From NCBI RefSeq assembly GCF_945859705.1, contig NC_079135.1, positions 78,748,253-78,812,252 on the forward strand: a stretch of DNA of 64,000 nucleotides. The letters run 5' to 3'. Of this stretch, positions 37,012 to 47,170 are shown in pieces. The translations under genes were made by a program, and so were the position numbers. Source of the stretch: Episyrphus balteatus (lineage: Eukaryota > Arthropoda > Insecta > Diptera > Syrphidae). How positions within the stretch are numbered: position 1 is the stretch's first letter; each line of letters begins with the position of its first letter. The notes under the pieces are model-generated. The model had not been told where the DNA came from. It did not search any database and worked only from the letters and a program-made list of their open reading frames with translations.

Positions 37012-37669
37012 GGGATCCAATATCCCCAATCGTAAATATGACACTGTCCCTTCGACCAGTTTTTTTTTCTTCTTTTTTTAAGCATACAAATTTCTTATCC
37101 CTCATAAGCTAGTTAAATAAGGCTATTTGCACGCGCTCCACCCTTACTTATATCTGAATTGAGTTTGCCTTTGTCATATGGTTGCCTTGTCCACAAAAGA
37201 GGCAATTTACTATCAGTTGATTCAGATGGAATCCCTGGCAGTAGTATAATCGCCGATAGGAAATGAACCCTCTGAATAGGAAAAAAAAAAAAAAAAATGT
37301 TGCCGGATATGTTTTACGGAATTTTGTTTCTTTTATGGTTGAACTTGATTGGGTGGCTTTTAGCTGTGATTTAGATCCAATTTAAAGATTTACTTTTTTA
37401 CTTTTACTTTTAACATTATTATACTTGCAATGGAGAGAAAAATTGACGAATAAGCTCAAGAATAATGATAAAGGAATGGTAACGTTTTTTTTAGTTATAT
37501 GACAGTTAACCTGTATAGTTGTATCAAGGGTAAACTAATAAGTTCAAGTTTATTTGAGAATATGCCAAGTAAAAATGTCTTGGGAAAACAAAAATAGTCA
37601 CACTACAACAAGAAGTATGGCTTTTTTATTTTATTGTAGTGACGTTATTTTGAAAAATGAGTATCAAAA
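37012..37669. other. AT-rich intergenic DNA
   Basis: Nothing recognised apart from a long A-run near 37280. Confidence 0.4.
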
Positions 37670-38530
37670 AATAAAAAAAAAACACCTTTTTAACCATGAT
37701 ATTCTTATAGACAGTGTAGATTCTTGTTTCTAATCACAAAAAGAACATAGTTGCTGAATTTTAATAGGGTACCACTATTATAACGAACTTTTTCCAATAT
37801 ACACACATTTTCTCAACACCTCAAAAAAAACACCCTTTCGAATGAAAAAAGAAATATAGGTATAGTCTTAATTTATTCTTAGTTCCCATGGGAAAGACAA
37901 CATTTTCGATACATTTTGTAAACGTTCCTTTTTTACCCTTGATTTTATCGGGCTTATTGAGGATTTTCCTTATTTCCCCAAAAAAAAAAAACACCCTTTC
38001 ACCTAAAATAATTGTATAGACTGCTTAGATTCTTGGTTGTTACAAATGAAACATTTGTACCAATTTTCATTGGTGCAACATTTTTGTCCCATTTTTGTCT
38101 TATAACAAACAAAACTTTTTCACTAAGTTTGAAAAATTAACAAAATTCTTGGCAGCTGTTATGATATCATTCTCACACATAACTCAACCCATAAAAAAAA
38201 AAACACCCTTTAGCCAAAAATATTTTTAAGAACTTTATGAATCGTTTGTACCTGCTTTATCATAAACCTTCATCCCGAATTTCATCAGTGTATCATGTTT
38301 TTCACATGGGTTTCGATATCATTTTACCTGTTAAAATAAAACAAGCAAGCACTCGTATTGACTTAATTTTTATGTCGTTAGATTCAGCATCAAAAAATAT
38401 TATAGAACCATGTGTCATATGATGATATTGACAAACAATTTTTGTCACTACATTTTTGACCTTCACTCCCTCCCTCTTCTCCGCTAAAAAAACACCCTTC
38501 CACCCAACATTTTTGAAGTTATACTTCTTA
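37670..38530. repeat. Diverged tandem repeats marked by A-run plus CACCCTTT
   Basis: AAAAAAAACACC(C/T)TTT occurs near 37674, 37826, 37980, 38191 and 38486, followed in most cases by related text about 35-50 bases later (ATAGACTG..TAGATTCTTG). Spacing is about 150, 155, 210 and 295 bp, which suggests an old array with insertions between units. Confidence 0.55.
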
Positions 38531-38702
38531 TGGGAGGGTGGGTATGAAAATTTACTTTTTGACAAGAATGTCAAAGGGATTATGAAGCGATCACTCTGGG
38601 TAGTCGTTTCACCTTTAGAGTAGGCAGTACTTTAGTATTTAAAAATGCAGTACGCCACAGTACGGCAAACATAAAACACACAACACGTAGGAAGTTACAT
38701 GT

Positions 38703-38859
38703 TTCATGTGGCAAGTTGCATGTGGCAAGTTGTATGTGGCAAGTTGCATGTGGCAAGTTGCATGTGGCAAGTTGTATGTGGCAAGTTGCGTGTGGCAAGT
38801 TGCATGTGGCAAATTGGGTGTGGCAAGTTGCATGTGGCAAGTTACATGTAGCAAGTTGC
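38703..38859. repeat. 14-bp minisatellite, GCAAGTTGCATGTG
   Basis: About eleven units of GCAAGTTGCATGTG with few changes. Periodic frames on both strands (MWQVACGKL type) arise from it. The array is cut on its right side by the hAT-like element, and a residual CAAGTTCCATATTGC follows the element at 40560. Confidence 0.92.
38852..38859. repeat. 8-bp target duplication, left copy (CAAGTTGC)
   Basis: Compare CAAGTTCC at 40560-40567 (7 of 8 identical). It consists of minisatellite sequence. Confidence 0.75.
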
Positions 38860-38987
38860 CAGGGTTGCAAAAAGCTAACATTTCAGCTCAGCTCACAGCT
38901 CAGCTCAAATTTGAGCTAGGTACCATAGCTTAGCTCATTTGAGCTGAGCTGAAAGTGAGCTGAGCTGAAAGTGAGCGCCCCAACTTC

Positions 38988-39875
38988 CAACGCCTATATC
39001 TCGGAATTTTGAAAAAAATGAAAAAAATTTTTTTGATGCCAAAAGGTAGCGGGGACTCTAACCTACATTTGGGTACAACTTCCATCCCTGTAGGTACACG
39101 CGTTCTCAAACCAGGAGAACTTAAAGGTAAAAAAAAAGTTAAGCCCGATTCTGAAAAAAAAGGCATAATGTGGCGGTTTAACATGGAAGGCGATTTTTTA
39201 AAAATCTGATAATGTGCAAAGCGTAGGCCCATGACACAAGCTATCATTTGGCACCACTCCCAAAAATTGCTCTCAAGCGGTTTAGCTTCCAGGAGCGTTC
39301 AAAGATTCGGGGATTTTTCGAAAAAAAAATTTACCCCAACTTTCAAACACGATTTTCTCGGAATTTTGAAAAAAATCGAAAAACCGGATTATACCACTTT
39401 CGGGTAGCTGAGAATATAAGCTTTCATATGGCACCACTCCCCTGTCTCTAGATCAAAGCCTTGCAACGCTTATATCTCGGAATTTTGAAAAAAATGAAAA
39501 AAATTTTTTTGATGCCAAAAGGTAGCGGGGACTCTAACCTACATTTGGGTACAACTTCCATCCCTGTAGGTACACGCGTTCTCAAACCAGGAGAACTTAA
39601 AGGTAAAAAAAAAGTTAAGCCCGATTCTGAAAAAAAAGGCATGATGTGGCGGTTTAACATGGAAGGCGATTTTTTAAAAATCTGATAATGTGCAAAGCGT
39701 AGGCCCATGACACAAGCTATCATTTGGCACCACTCCCAAAAATTGCTCTTAAGCGGTTTAGCTTCCAGGAGCGTTCAAAGATTCGGGGATTTTTCGAAAA
39801 AAAAATTTACCCCAACTTTCAAACGCGATTTTCTCGGAATTTTGAAAAAAGTCGTAAAACCGGATTGTACCTGAT
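38988..39875. repeat. 476-bp tandem duplication, nearly two units
   Basis: The block starting TATATCTCGGAATTTTG repeats with a 476-bp offset (the ATG within GAAAAAAATGAAAA is at 39018 and 39494). The copies are almost identical over about 410 bp, including a 56-codon frame beginning MKKIFLMPKGSGDS in both. High identity points to a recent duplication. Confidence 0.88.
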
Positions 39876-39935
39876 TTTTTTTATGATTAAAAAAGAAATA
39901 TTTTACTAAAAAAATAGAAATATATTTACTATTAA

Positions 39936-40168
39936 CCCTAGAAAGATAATCTACGTCTGTAAGACGTATGGCGTGTAAAGAACTGTTTTATCTAATTCAA
40001 TTCAAATTTCTGGGTTTTTGTTAAATTGATTTGATTTATTATATCACTTCTTTAAAATAATCTAAGTAATGAGTTAAATAAATATGACAAAAAGTGTTAA
40101 CATAAGACCAAAAATCTTTTTTAGAATCATACGTCTCTGAGACGTATATTATGATTATCTTTCTAGGG
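39936..40168. mobile_element. piggyBac-like MITE, 233 bp
   Basis: CCCTAGAAAGATA at 39936-39948 and TATCTTTCTAGGG at 40156-40168 are perfect 13-bp TIRs identical to the classic piggyBac terminal motif. TTAA flanks both sides (39932-39935 and 40169-40172). Subterminal palindromes ACGTCTGTAAGACGT and ACGTCTCTGAGACGT lie just inside. There is no coding capacity. It is nested in the hAT-like element. Confidence 0.93.
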
Positions 40169-40559
40169 TTAAAAAAAACCAAGAGAAAGATCACGAAAAA
40201 TTATCTGTTTTATTTATAAAAATATCCATGTGTTAAAATAATTCCATTAATAACTAGAACCAAACATCTTGAGCTATGGTGTTTTATAAAAGTTTAAAAT
40301 ATCTTCATATTTCATTATACTTTCCAAATAAAAATCAATGTATCCTCTCACCCATCACAGCTCAGCTCAGCTCACTTTACCTTAGCTCACCCAACAACTC
40401 AGCTCACCCAACAGCTCAGCTCAACCATCAGCTCAGCTGACTTTCAGCTCAGCTCAAATGAGCTGAGCTATGGTACATAGCTCAAAAGTCAGCTAGCTCA
40501 AAATTTGAGCTGAGCTGTGAGCTGAGCTCAGCTCACTTTTGAGCTTTGTAGCAACTCTG

Positions 40560-40567
40560 CAAGTTCC
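40560..40567. repeat. 8-bp target duplication, right copy (CAAGTTCC)
   Basis: Pairs with 38852-38859, one mismatch. Confidence 0.75.
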
Positions 40568-42660
40568 ATATTGCTACTACTAGTGCTGAAGCACACTCAA
40601 TTCTCATAAAATAACCATATCGCACATTTTATGCTCAATTCATTTAGTTTCGTTAAGCGTATACCGTACGTTCTGAACCGCACAACATGTGTAAATTTCA
40701 CAGGATAAATTGAAAACTACATGGACGCAAGGAGGATGAAAGAATTAATTTATTGTTCACTTGATAAAAATGTAAAAAAACGATGTGTGGATTAATTAAT
40801 TTAATAATAGAAATTAAAAATATCAAATAAAATTCATTTACATATACTGAATGAGAAGTATAACTTCAGTCGCGTGTACATGTGTACACACACTCTTTTT
40901 TTTTGTAGACTTTTTTGATCCTTGGTTCTTATCCTAAAAGGAAACTTTCTTTCAAGTTTCATGAGTGTAACAATTTTTTTTTTTTAATACCTATTTTACT
41001 TGAACTATTTTCCTTTTTTTTTAAACACTTTTTTGAAAATGGAACAATGCATTTTTATGAAACTTTGTTTTATTTTTATTAATATTTCATTTTTATTGGC
41101 ATAAAGATTTTCACGAAATTAAAAACCGAAATTAGCTAAAGTTTCAGCTTATTATAGTAATTTTCAATTAGAGTACCCGACAATTAACTCAATGATAGCA
41201 GGATCGCGATCTCTTATGTAAGACTCCCAGCTTTTTTATATGGCTCCCCACAATTGGACCCATAAAAAGAAAATTAAATTAGGTCTCAAATTGGGGTATT
41301 TTTTCATAATGAAATAGGCCCCAACGAAATGAAAAAAATAACCCAGAAGGAAATGAAATAACCTCCAACAAGTTTTGACTTTTTTTTTGTAAAAAATGCA
41401 ATAAACCCCAATTTATCTTTTTCATAATGAACTTTAACAAATTCTTTTCAATGTAAAGATCAGATCGTGCTGCAACTATCAGGAAGTCCACAATAAACGG
41501 TACTTTGCCAATTCTGTGTCCTCGATTAGCGGATTTTCATAAAAATTTTTGTGAAAGACAATTACTTATTTACTTTAGCATTTTCATGTAAATTATGAAA
41601 ATTTAAACAAGGCCCTAAATTGTTTTTAAAATAAAATAAAATTAAGCCCCAAAATTAGTGTTGGAGTCCAAGGCCCCAAAAAATGAAATATCAACCGAAA
41701 ATTTGAGAAAAATCGTTGTTGTGCTTTTCTTTGAGTATGAGGTTCGGTCCACAGGAGCCTCACCAGGCTTATAGCTACAACGATCTGAATAAAATTACTG
41801 AACAACAGAGGCAGTAGAAATCAGTGGGCCTCACCACAGCGAATTGATCACTACGACGACTCTATTTTATATAGCAGTTGCATTCTAGCCTTGGCTCTTC
41901 ATGAACTTGTCCAGCCAAAATATCATTTGCTGACCGTTTACTCCTTTTCCTTATTAAAAAAAAAAAAAAAAAAACAATTATTAAAAACCTTCCACTTGTC
42001 AACACTTTTCAACTTTCATCCAAAAAAAATAAGATGCAGCGGGCGGAAACATAAAAAATGAAACATTTCCTCTCTTTCGACACAGATCCTTAGAAAGATG
42101 CTAAATTCTATGCAACATGTTATTAACATAGCAACCAACTGTTGTATACTCAGCAGCATAAAAGAAGCGCATCCAATAAGAGAAACCTTCTTTGCAGCTT
42201 CTGTCAGATTCAGAATTTTGTAGATACTTTCTTTACGCAACGATGACGATGCGCGTGAGAGTAGAGTACCAACCACTAAAACCTGTCAGAAAAAAATTCA
42301 AAGAACCAACTTCACCACACAACATCCAGTCATCCATTCATCCACCTTCTCTGAGCTGCTGCTGCTGGCTGGCTGGCTGCTTCTGTGTATCTGGATAATA
42401 TGCCAACAATATGTGAGGCTGTGCAAGCAACCACGACACCGAGCAACATTAGTTGCATACAATCTCTCGTCGAGTTGAAATCGAATTCGCTTAACGCTGC
42501 TCAGGGTGTTTCATTGTTCATTGATACTTTTATTGTCACAGGTATATTCCTTCGTCTCCCCTCCTTGTCCTCCCAGAAAAGAAGTTGATTTCGATATGGT
42601 AGAGGAACGGATGTTGTGATGGGTGTTCGAATCAAATTATGCTAATGGCCCTGAAGGAAC
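40568..42660. other. Intergenic DNA upstream of netrin
   Basis: 40.6-41.9 kb is AT-rich. 42.0-42.66 kb is less so, with a CTGCTGCTGGCTGGCTGGCTG tract near 42356-42377, and is the natural place for netrin promoter-proximal elements. Open frames at 42192-42398 and 42385-42588 have no family resemblance. Confidence 0.4.
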
Positions 42661-42668
42661 ATAGTGCA

Positions 42669-42677
42669 TCAGTCAGT
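42669..42677 (+). promoter_or_regulatory. Candidate initiator for netrin transcription
   Basis: TCAGTCAGT contains two overlapping matches to the arthropod initiator TCAGT, about 500 bp upstream of the netrin start codon. No TATA box is seen 25-35 bases upstream and no exact DPE at +28. The match is short, so this is only a candidate. Confidence 0.25.
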
Positions 42678-42757
42678 GTTTTCGTTTTCTGAGCCAGACT
42701 GTGTGTCGCCAGCAAAGTAAACATTTTTCGTTACGGGTATTTTGCGTCGACGACGAT

Positions 42758-43133
42758 ATGACTCCGCTGCTGAACGGGAGTGACAACGTGTGAAGTTGGG
42801 AATAAAAGTTGGGAATTATAAACGACAAAAAAGAAAAACTAAGGACCAAAAGTGAATTAAAAAGCTCTACTACGTCGCGACGTGTAAATAAATTAATGAG
42901 AAAGGAATGCTCGTCGTCGTCGACCAGCATCATCATCGATTGAGGGTCGAGACTCTGCTGGGCACGTTGTTCAAGAACAACAATAATTAGCAAGTGCTGT
43001 TCCGGTCTAATTAATATCGCGAAGCAACAAACAAAACAATCCAAGAGAACGTGTGTGGATGCGAGAGTGGCGACAGTGCGCGACCGGTTTTTCGAAATTG
43101 TTCGTACTTTGCTTGTGTTTGTTCCATTTTTAG
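42758..43133 (+). promoter_or_regulatory. Upstream ORFs in the presumed netrin leader
   Basis: Four short ATG frames end before the netrin ATG: 42758-42793 (11 codons), 42896-42943 (15), 42907-42990 (27, overlapping the previous one) and 43059-43133 (24). If this is 5' UTR, ribosomes would meet several uORFs before netrin. The last ends TTTTAG at 43131-43133 after a pyrimidine-rich run, which also reads as a 3' splice acceptor, so part of the region could instead be intronic. Confidence 0.45.
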
Positions 43134-43169
43134 GTTTGTTGTTACTTGAAATTTGAAAAAAAAAGAAAT

Positions 43170-44337
43170 ATGTCCACTTTGAGTAGCCTCGTGGTGTTTT
43201 TGAACATTCTATTCGTGGCCATTGCATCGGACAACTCAAATGATCCCTGCTATGCCGATGGAAAGGCCCGAAAATGTGTCCCAAGCTTTGTGAATGCCGC
43301 CTATGGCAATCCCGTGGAAGCTTCTTCCACCTGTGGCCTTAGGCAACCCGAACGTTATTGTGAGGTTGATAGGAATGACCGAACCACTACGTGCAGTGTC
43401 TGTGACGATGCAAACCCCGAACTTCGTTTTCCAGCCACTGCCCTAACCGACCTTAACAACTCTAACAACGTTACATGCTGGAGGTCGGCTGCTGTCCCCA
43501 TTCCCACAGCCGGCGATAACTCCCCTCCCGACAATGTCACTTTGACCATTTCACTTGGCAAAAAGTACGAGCTGACCTATGTTAGTTTGACTTTCTGTCC
43601 AAAGTCCCCCAAGCCTGACTCGATGGCCATATACAAAAGTTTGGACCATCGAAAAACTTGGCAGCCTTTCCAATTCTATAGCTCGCAGTGTCATAAGTTC
43701 TATGGTAGACCTGACCGAGCAAAGATAAGCAAATTCAACGAGCAGGAAGCGCGCTGCTTAAGCTCACAACGCTCATCGGGAGATATTCATCGGTTTGCTT
43801 TTAATACCCTAGAAGGACGTCCATCGGCAAATGACATCGACTCCTCGCTAGTGCTTCAGGACTGGGTTACAGCAACAGATATTCGTGTGATATTCCACCG
43901 ATTGGATGTGCCACGCGACTTACTTGTCACTAATCGCTTTGGCATTAGCATGGCAGACGTCGTTGAACGCAAATACACAAACGACAAATCCGTGGACACC
44001 AACAGCGCTATCGAAACAAAATTCATGGGTAAACTATCAGCAGCACCATCGTCGTCATCATCATCAGCAGCAGCAGCAACAGCCGTGATGGGGATGACGA
44101 TGGGGACATCTAGTGTTGCAGCTCTTGGCCAGCACTATGCCGTATCAGATTTCGCTGTTGGCGGACGATGCAAGTGCAATGGGCATGCATCCGAGTGTGT
44201 AGCCGACGATGAGGACGGCCAATTGGTGTGCGACTGCAAACACAATACCGCCGGATCCGAATGCGAGCGCTGCAAGCCGTTTTACTTTGATCGACCATGG
44301 GGACGTGCCACCGACACTGACGCCAACGAATGCAAAA
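43170..44337 (+). CDS. Netrin, first coding exon (signal peptide, LamN, LE1)
   Basis: Secreted axon-guidance ligand (family role: binding Frazzled/DCC and Unc-5 receptors at the midline). ATG 43170 is chosen because it starts a good signal peptide (MSTLSSLVVFLNILFVAIAS) with A at -3. Residues about 24-285 are the laminin N-terminal domain VI (NDPCYADGKARKCVPSFVNA, NVTCWRS, SLGKKYELTYV, TWQPFQFYSSQC, VLQDWVTATDIRVIFHRL). Residues 334-388 are the first laminin-EGF repeat (CKCNGHASECV to ANECK). A Ser/Ala/Met low-complexity insert sits at about 289-315. After Lys389 plus one base comes donor GTAAGT. LE2, LE3 and the NTR domain are absent from the window. Flies have two paralogues; the insert and its length lean weakly to NetB, but I cannot decide. 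Confidence 0.96.
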
Positions 44338-44343
44338 GTAAGT
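44338..44343 (+). promoter_or_regulatory. 5' splice donor of netrin exon
   Basis: GTAAGT directly after ...TGCAAAA. Reading on in frame leaves the conserved LE pattern and reaches a stop at 44400, so splicing here (phase 1) is required. Confidence 0.9.
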
Positions 44344-44908
44344 ACCATAGTATTTGTCATCGTCATTTTATGGGTACCTCGCTATACAGTACAAGAAGAT
44401 AAAAGACCTTTTGTTTCATGTTTTTTGTTGTTTGTATTATTTTGTGAGAGATTCATTGCAGTGAGTGTAAAGTACAAAATGTGGTGTTTTGTACTTTGTG
44501 TAAAGCTTGTAGGTACATCATTACATCCACCCCTTCATTGCATTTATGGGTTACCACTATTGCCACAGTAAAGGATTTTTGAATAAAAAAAGAGAGAGAG
44601 GTTCAACAAAATTATTGCAACTAAATTGCATGTGTGAACTTGCTGAAGAAAACTGTTCCTAAATTGTTTTTTTTTTTTCAATAAAGTTTCAAGATATATT
44701 TTGCAGCAAATTCATTGCTCGCCTGCAGTGGGTCTTAGATGAACTTTAGCTTTTGTAACACACGTTTGTGTCTTTAATAATTACTAAATGATCTTTGACT
44801 CTTAATTTATAGGTCTTATTCTATAATAAAATTGTTGAGGATAGACCGCTCTTGGTGAAACGTGAACTGTACTACGGATAAGAAAATATTGATTTTTTTT
44901 TTACTTAA

Positions 44909-45127
44909 CCCTTAACTATAGTGGTGAAAATTTGTGGTGTTTTGAAATGATAAAATAAAATACAAAATTGAATTTTTTTATAAATTTTGTTTTTAAGCAT
45001 CAAAAGATAACAATTTAAAAAAAAATAAAAAAATAAAAAAAAAAAAGAGAAAATTCATTTTCAACGGTTTTTATTAACTTTTTAAAAGTTGATGTGGGTC
45101 CCCTGGACCCACCACTATAGTTAAGGG
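44909..45127. mobile_element. piggyBac-like MITE, 219 bp
   Basis: CCCTTAACTATAGTGGTG at the left and CACCACTATAGTTAAGGG at the right are perfect 18-bp TIRs. TTAA flanks both sides (44905-44908 and 45128-45131). The CCC start plus TTAA duplication is the piggyBac pattern. There is no coding capacity. Confidence 0.88.
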
Positions 45128-45132
45128 TTAAA

Positions 45133-45248
45133 GCCTAGTACGCAGTTCGAGCTAAATTTTAGCTCCCTCACAAATTATCGAAAAAAAATAACCGATTTTT
45201 CTATAATTTGTATGGGAGCTAAAATTTATCCCGATCTGCGTACTAGGC
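45133..45248. mobile_element. Short palindromic MITE, 116 bp
   Basis: GCCTAGTACGCAG and CTGCGTACTAGGC are perfect inverted ends. The inner halves (GAGCTAAATTTTAGCTCCC and GGGAGCTAAAATTTATC) also pair. The flanks read TTAAA on the left and TTAAT on the right, so a TTAA-type duplication shared with the previous MITE is possible. Confidence 0.75.
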
Positions 45249-45780
45249 TTAATTATTGTCAAATTGGTTTCTATCGAAATTAATATGTTAGTTCCATGCT
45301 CTGGTGTCTGTATTTTCCATAGTGAGTTTTGCTACAAAGGGAAAATGTGTCAGTAGCCAATTTTTTCGCTTATAGTTCCTTATAGTTCTTTAATCTCATA
45401 GAAGTGTAGGTATGAATACCATCATGCTCACAGCACTTCCTTACCGACAATATATTACATAATTATTTATGGAAACGTATCGAAAATTGATCAGCGTGTC
45501 GGTAATGCAGTGTGGTTGTTAAGTATTTTTGTAGAGTTCAGTCTCAACTTTTTTCTCTTAATTTACTTCTCGCAATGTAATCGTGGGGAGGGGGGGGTAT
45601 CTGTAGTGTGATATTCAGGTCTTTTTTGCGACCCAAATAAGTTGGAAATCTAATAGGCATCCTGTTTATCAGCACAAGGTTATTTTGATAGTTATATGAG
45701 TATTTATGAGGCAGTATTTGCCTTTCCTATGGAGTTTCGCATGATTCAAGATGATTTGATCCGTGTTTTTCTATAAAGAG
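45249..45780. other. Intron sequence, nothing recognised
   Basis: No repeat or coding signal seen, apart from a G-run near 45582-45597. Confidence 0.4.
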
Positions 45781-46166
45781 TCTTCTTACTCATTTTTGTG
45801 AACTGCAGAGGAGTTATTTAAGTCCAGTTGATGGATTCTCAAAATTCTTTGATCGCGTGAACTTGAAAATCGAGGTCAACTAATACATTTACCGATCTTA
45901 CATTTCTAAAATCAGTGTCAGGGTTATGCAGTTGTTATATTCTTCCAAATATTGAAGAACATCCCAAACGTAGCCTTGTCTACTCGATATGGCTGTTTAC
46001 ATCTTGTTGACTTCCGCCTTCGTTAGAAACCATATACCCAATATATTGGAAAGTCTCTATTTTATCTACCGGGAAATATTTATGACTTTCGCCCTTGATG
46101 TCATTTAATAATGATCCAGGATCCTCATACCGACTTTTCACGAGTAGATCTTAGTCGCACAATATG

Positions 46167-46416
46167 CCTCGGGTGACTTAAGTAAAAATCCTCAGGTGAC
46201 TTAAGTAAAAATTTTCCCGTGCGGTCAAGCTGTTCGACGAATTGGGTGAACGTAAGCCTCAGGTGACTTAAGTAAGAGGAAGATTCTTACTTAAGTCACC
46301 TGAGGCTTACGTTCACCCAACTCGTCGAACAGCTTGACCGCACGGGAAAATTTTTACTTAAGTCACCTGAGGCTTACGTTCACCCACTTCGTCGAACAGC
46401 TTGACCGCACGGGAAA
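46167..46416. repeat. Palindromic repeat with 86-bp arms plus a third partial copy
   Basis: The left arm (about 46190-46276) and right arm (about 46286-46371) pair almost perfectly (GGTGACTTAAGTAA, CCCGTGCGGTCAAGCTGTTC, GGGTGAACGTAAGCC and complements) around a loop of about 9 bases. The right half is then repeated directly (46372-46416, TTACGTTCACCCACTTCGTC). It looks like a recent inverted duplication inside the LINE fossil. Confidence 0.85.
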
Positions 46417-46673
46417 AACCGACATGTGAAAAGTTGGCATTATAAAGAGTAAGCATACGTCACAATGCCCTTAAGTCATTCAAGTAATAAAAATGTTTTA
46501 GATAAGATGTCAGAGTCCATCGTGTTCCTCCAGTTCCTGCCAAAGCCGAGGGCATTACATCGCTTATCAGTTATCATTTATAAAAAAAAAACAATTGGTG
46601 ACTGTATGCAGCCCTGTCTAACTCCACTTTGGACTTTGAATTCATCTGAAAGTCTTTCTGTTAGCGTTTGAAT

Positions 46674-47170
46674 TAGGGATGGCGGTTGTTAGTACAAAAA
46701 CCGGTTTTCGGTTTTCCGTTTTCCGTTTTTTTTTCCTTTCGGTTAAAACGGCCGGTTCTAAACCGGGCCAATAAACCGGTTTTTGGAAAAACCTAACTTA
46801 TCGACTAAAAAAATATTTTTCGAAGAAAATTCCTGAGCAAAGCTTTTTTTAGTTTGATTTTGTTATAAGAGTTCTTAACTCACTCTTAATAGGAGTTTTG
46901 AGGAATTTTTTAAGCTGAATATGAATGAAAATTTATTATTATATGGTAAGTTGAGAGAAGGAATGAATATGTTTTGAGGGTTTTTAGTTTTTTGTCTCAT
47001 ACGGATCTTTTTTTTGCTGGACGTTTTTTTTTCAGCCGGTTTTTTTTCGCTTTTTTGAGTTTTTTGTAAAAACCGGTTTAAACCGCGAGAACAAAAAACC
47101 GGAAAAAAACCGGTTGATTGAAAAAAAAAACCCGAAACCGGTTCAAACCGGCCGGTTTTTCTCATCCCTA
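46674..47170. mobile_element. hAT-like MITE rich in ACCGGTTTT, 497 bp
   Basis: TAGGGATG and CATCCCTA form the ends. Flanking 8-mers GTTTGAAT (46666-46673) and GTCTGGAT (47171-47178) match at 6 of 8 positions. The subterminal parts are long runs of AAACCGGTTTT-type words on both sides. There is no transposase. It splits the RTE-like fossil between two RT motifs. Confidence 0.75.

Larger units (their letters stand above)
38860..40559. mobile_element. hAT-like non-autonomous element, 1.70 kb
   Basis: Ends CAGGGTTGC and GCAACTCTG, followed inward by AAAAAGCT / AGCTTTGTA and by long inverted subterminal regions rich in CAGCTCAGCTCA / TGAGCTGAGCTG (38880-38975 and 40357-40555). An 8-bp duplication flanks it. 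CAGGG-type TIRs with an 8-bp duplication are the hAT signature. The interior holds a 476-bp tandem duplication and a piggyBac-like MITE. There is no transposase; short frames at 39018 and 39494 are repeat copies of each other. Confidence 0.82.

Noticed and set aside
38580..38933. Cys/His/Trp-rich periodic ORFs on both strands
   Set aside because: They arise from the 14-bp minisatellite; both strands and several frames are equally open.
43146..43148. TTG at 43146 as the netrin start
   Set aside because: It adds eight basic residues before a good signal peptide; ATG 43170 fits a secreted protein and has a suitable -3 base.
42673..43284. 203-codon minus-strand open frame over the netrin leader and start
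   Set aside because: It overlaps the well-supported netrin exon antisense and has low-complexity Ser/His/Leu composition.
44338..44402. Reading the netrin exon through to the stop at 44400
   Set aside because: The 21 extra residues do not continue the laminin-EGF pattern and a consensus GTAAGT lies at the break.
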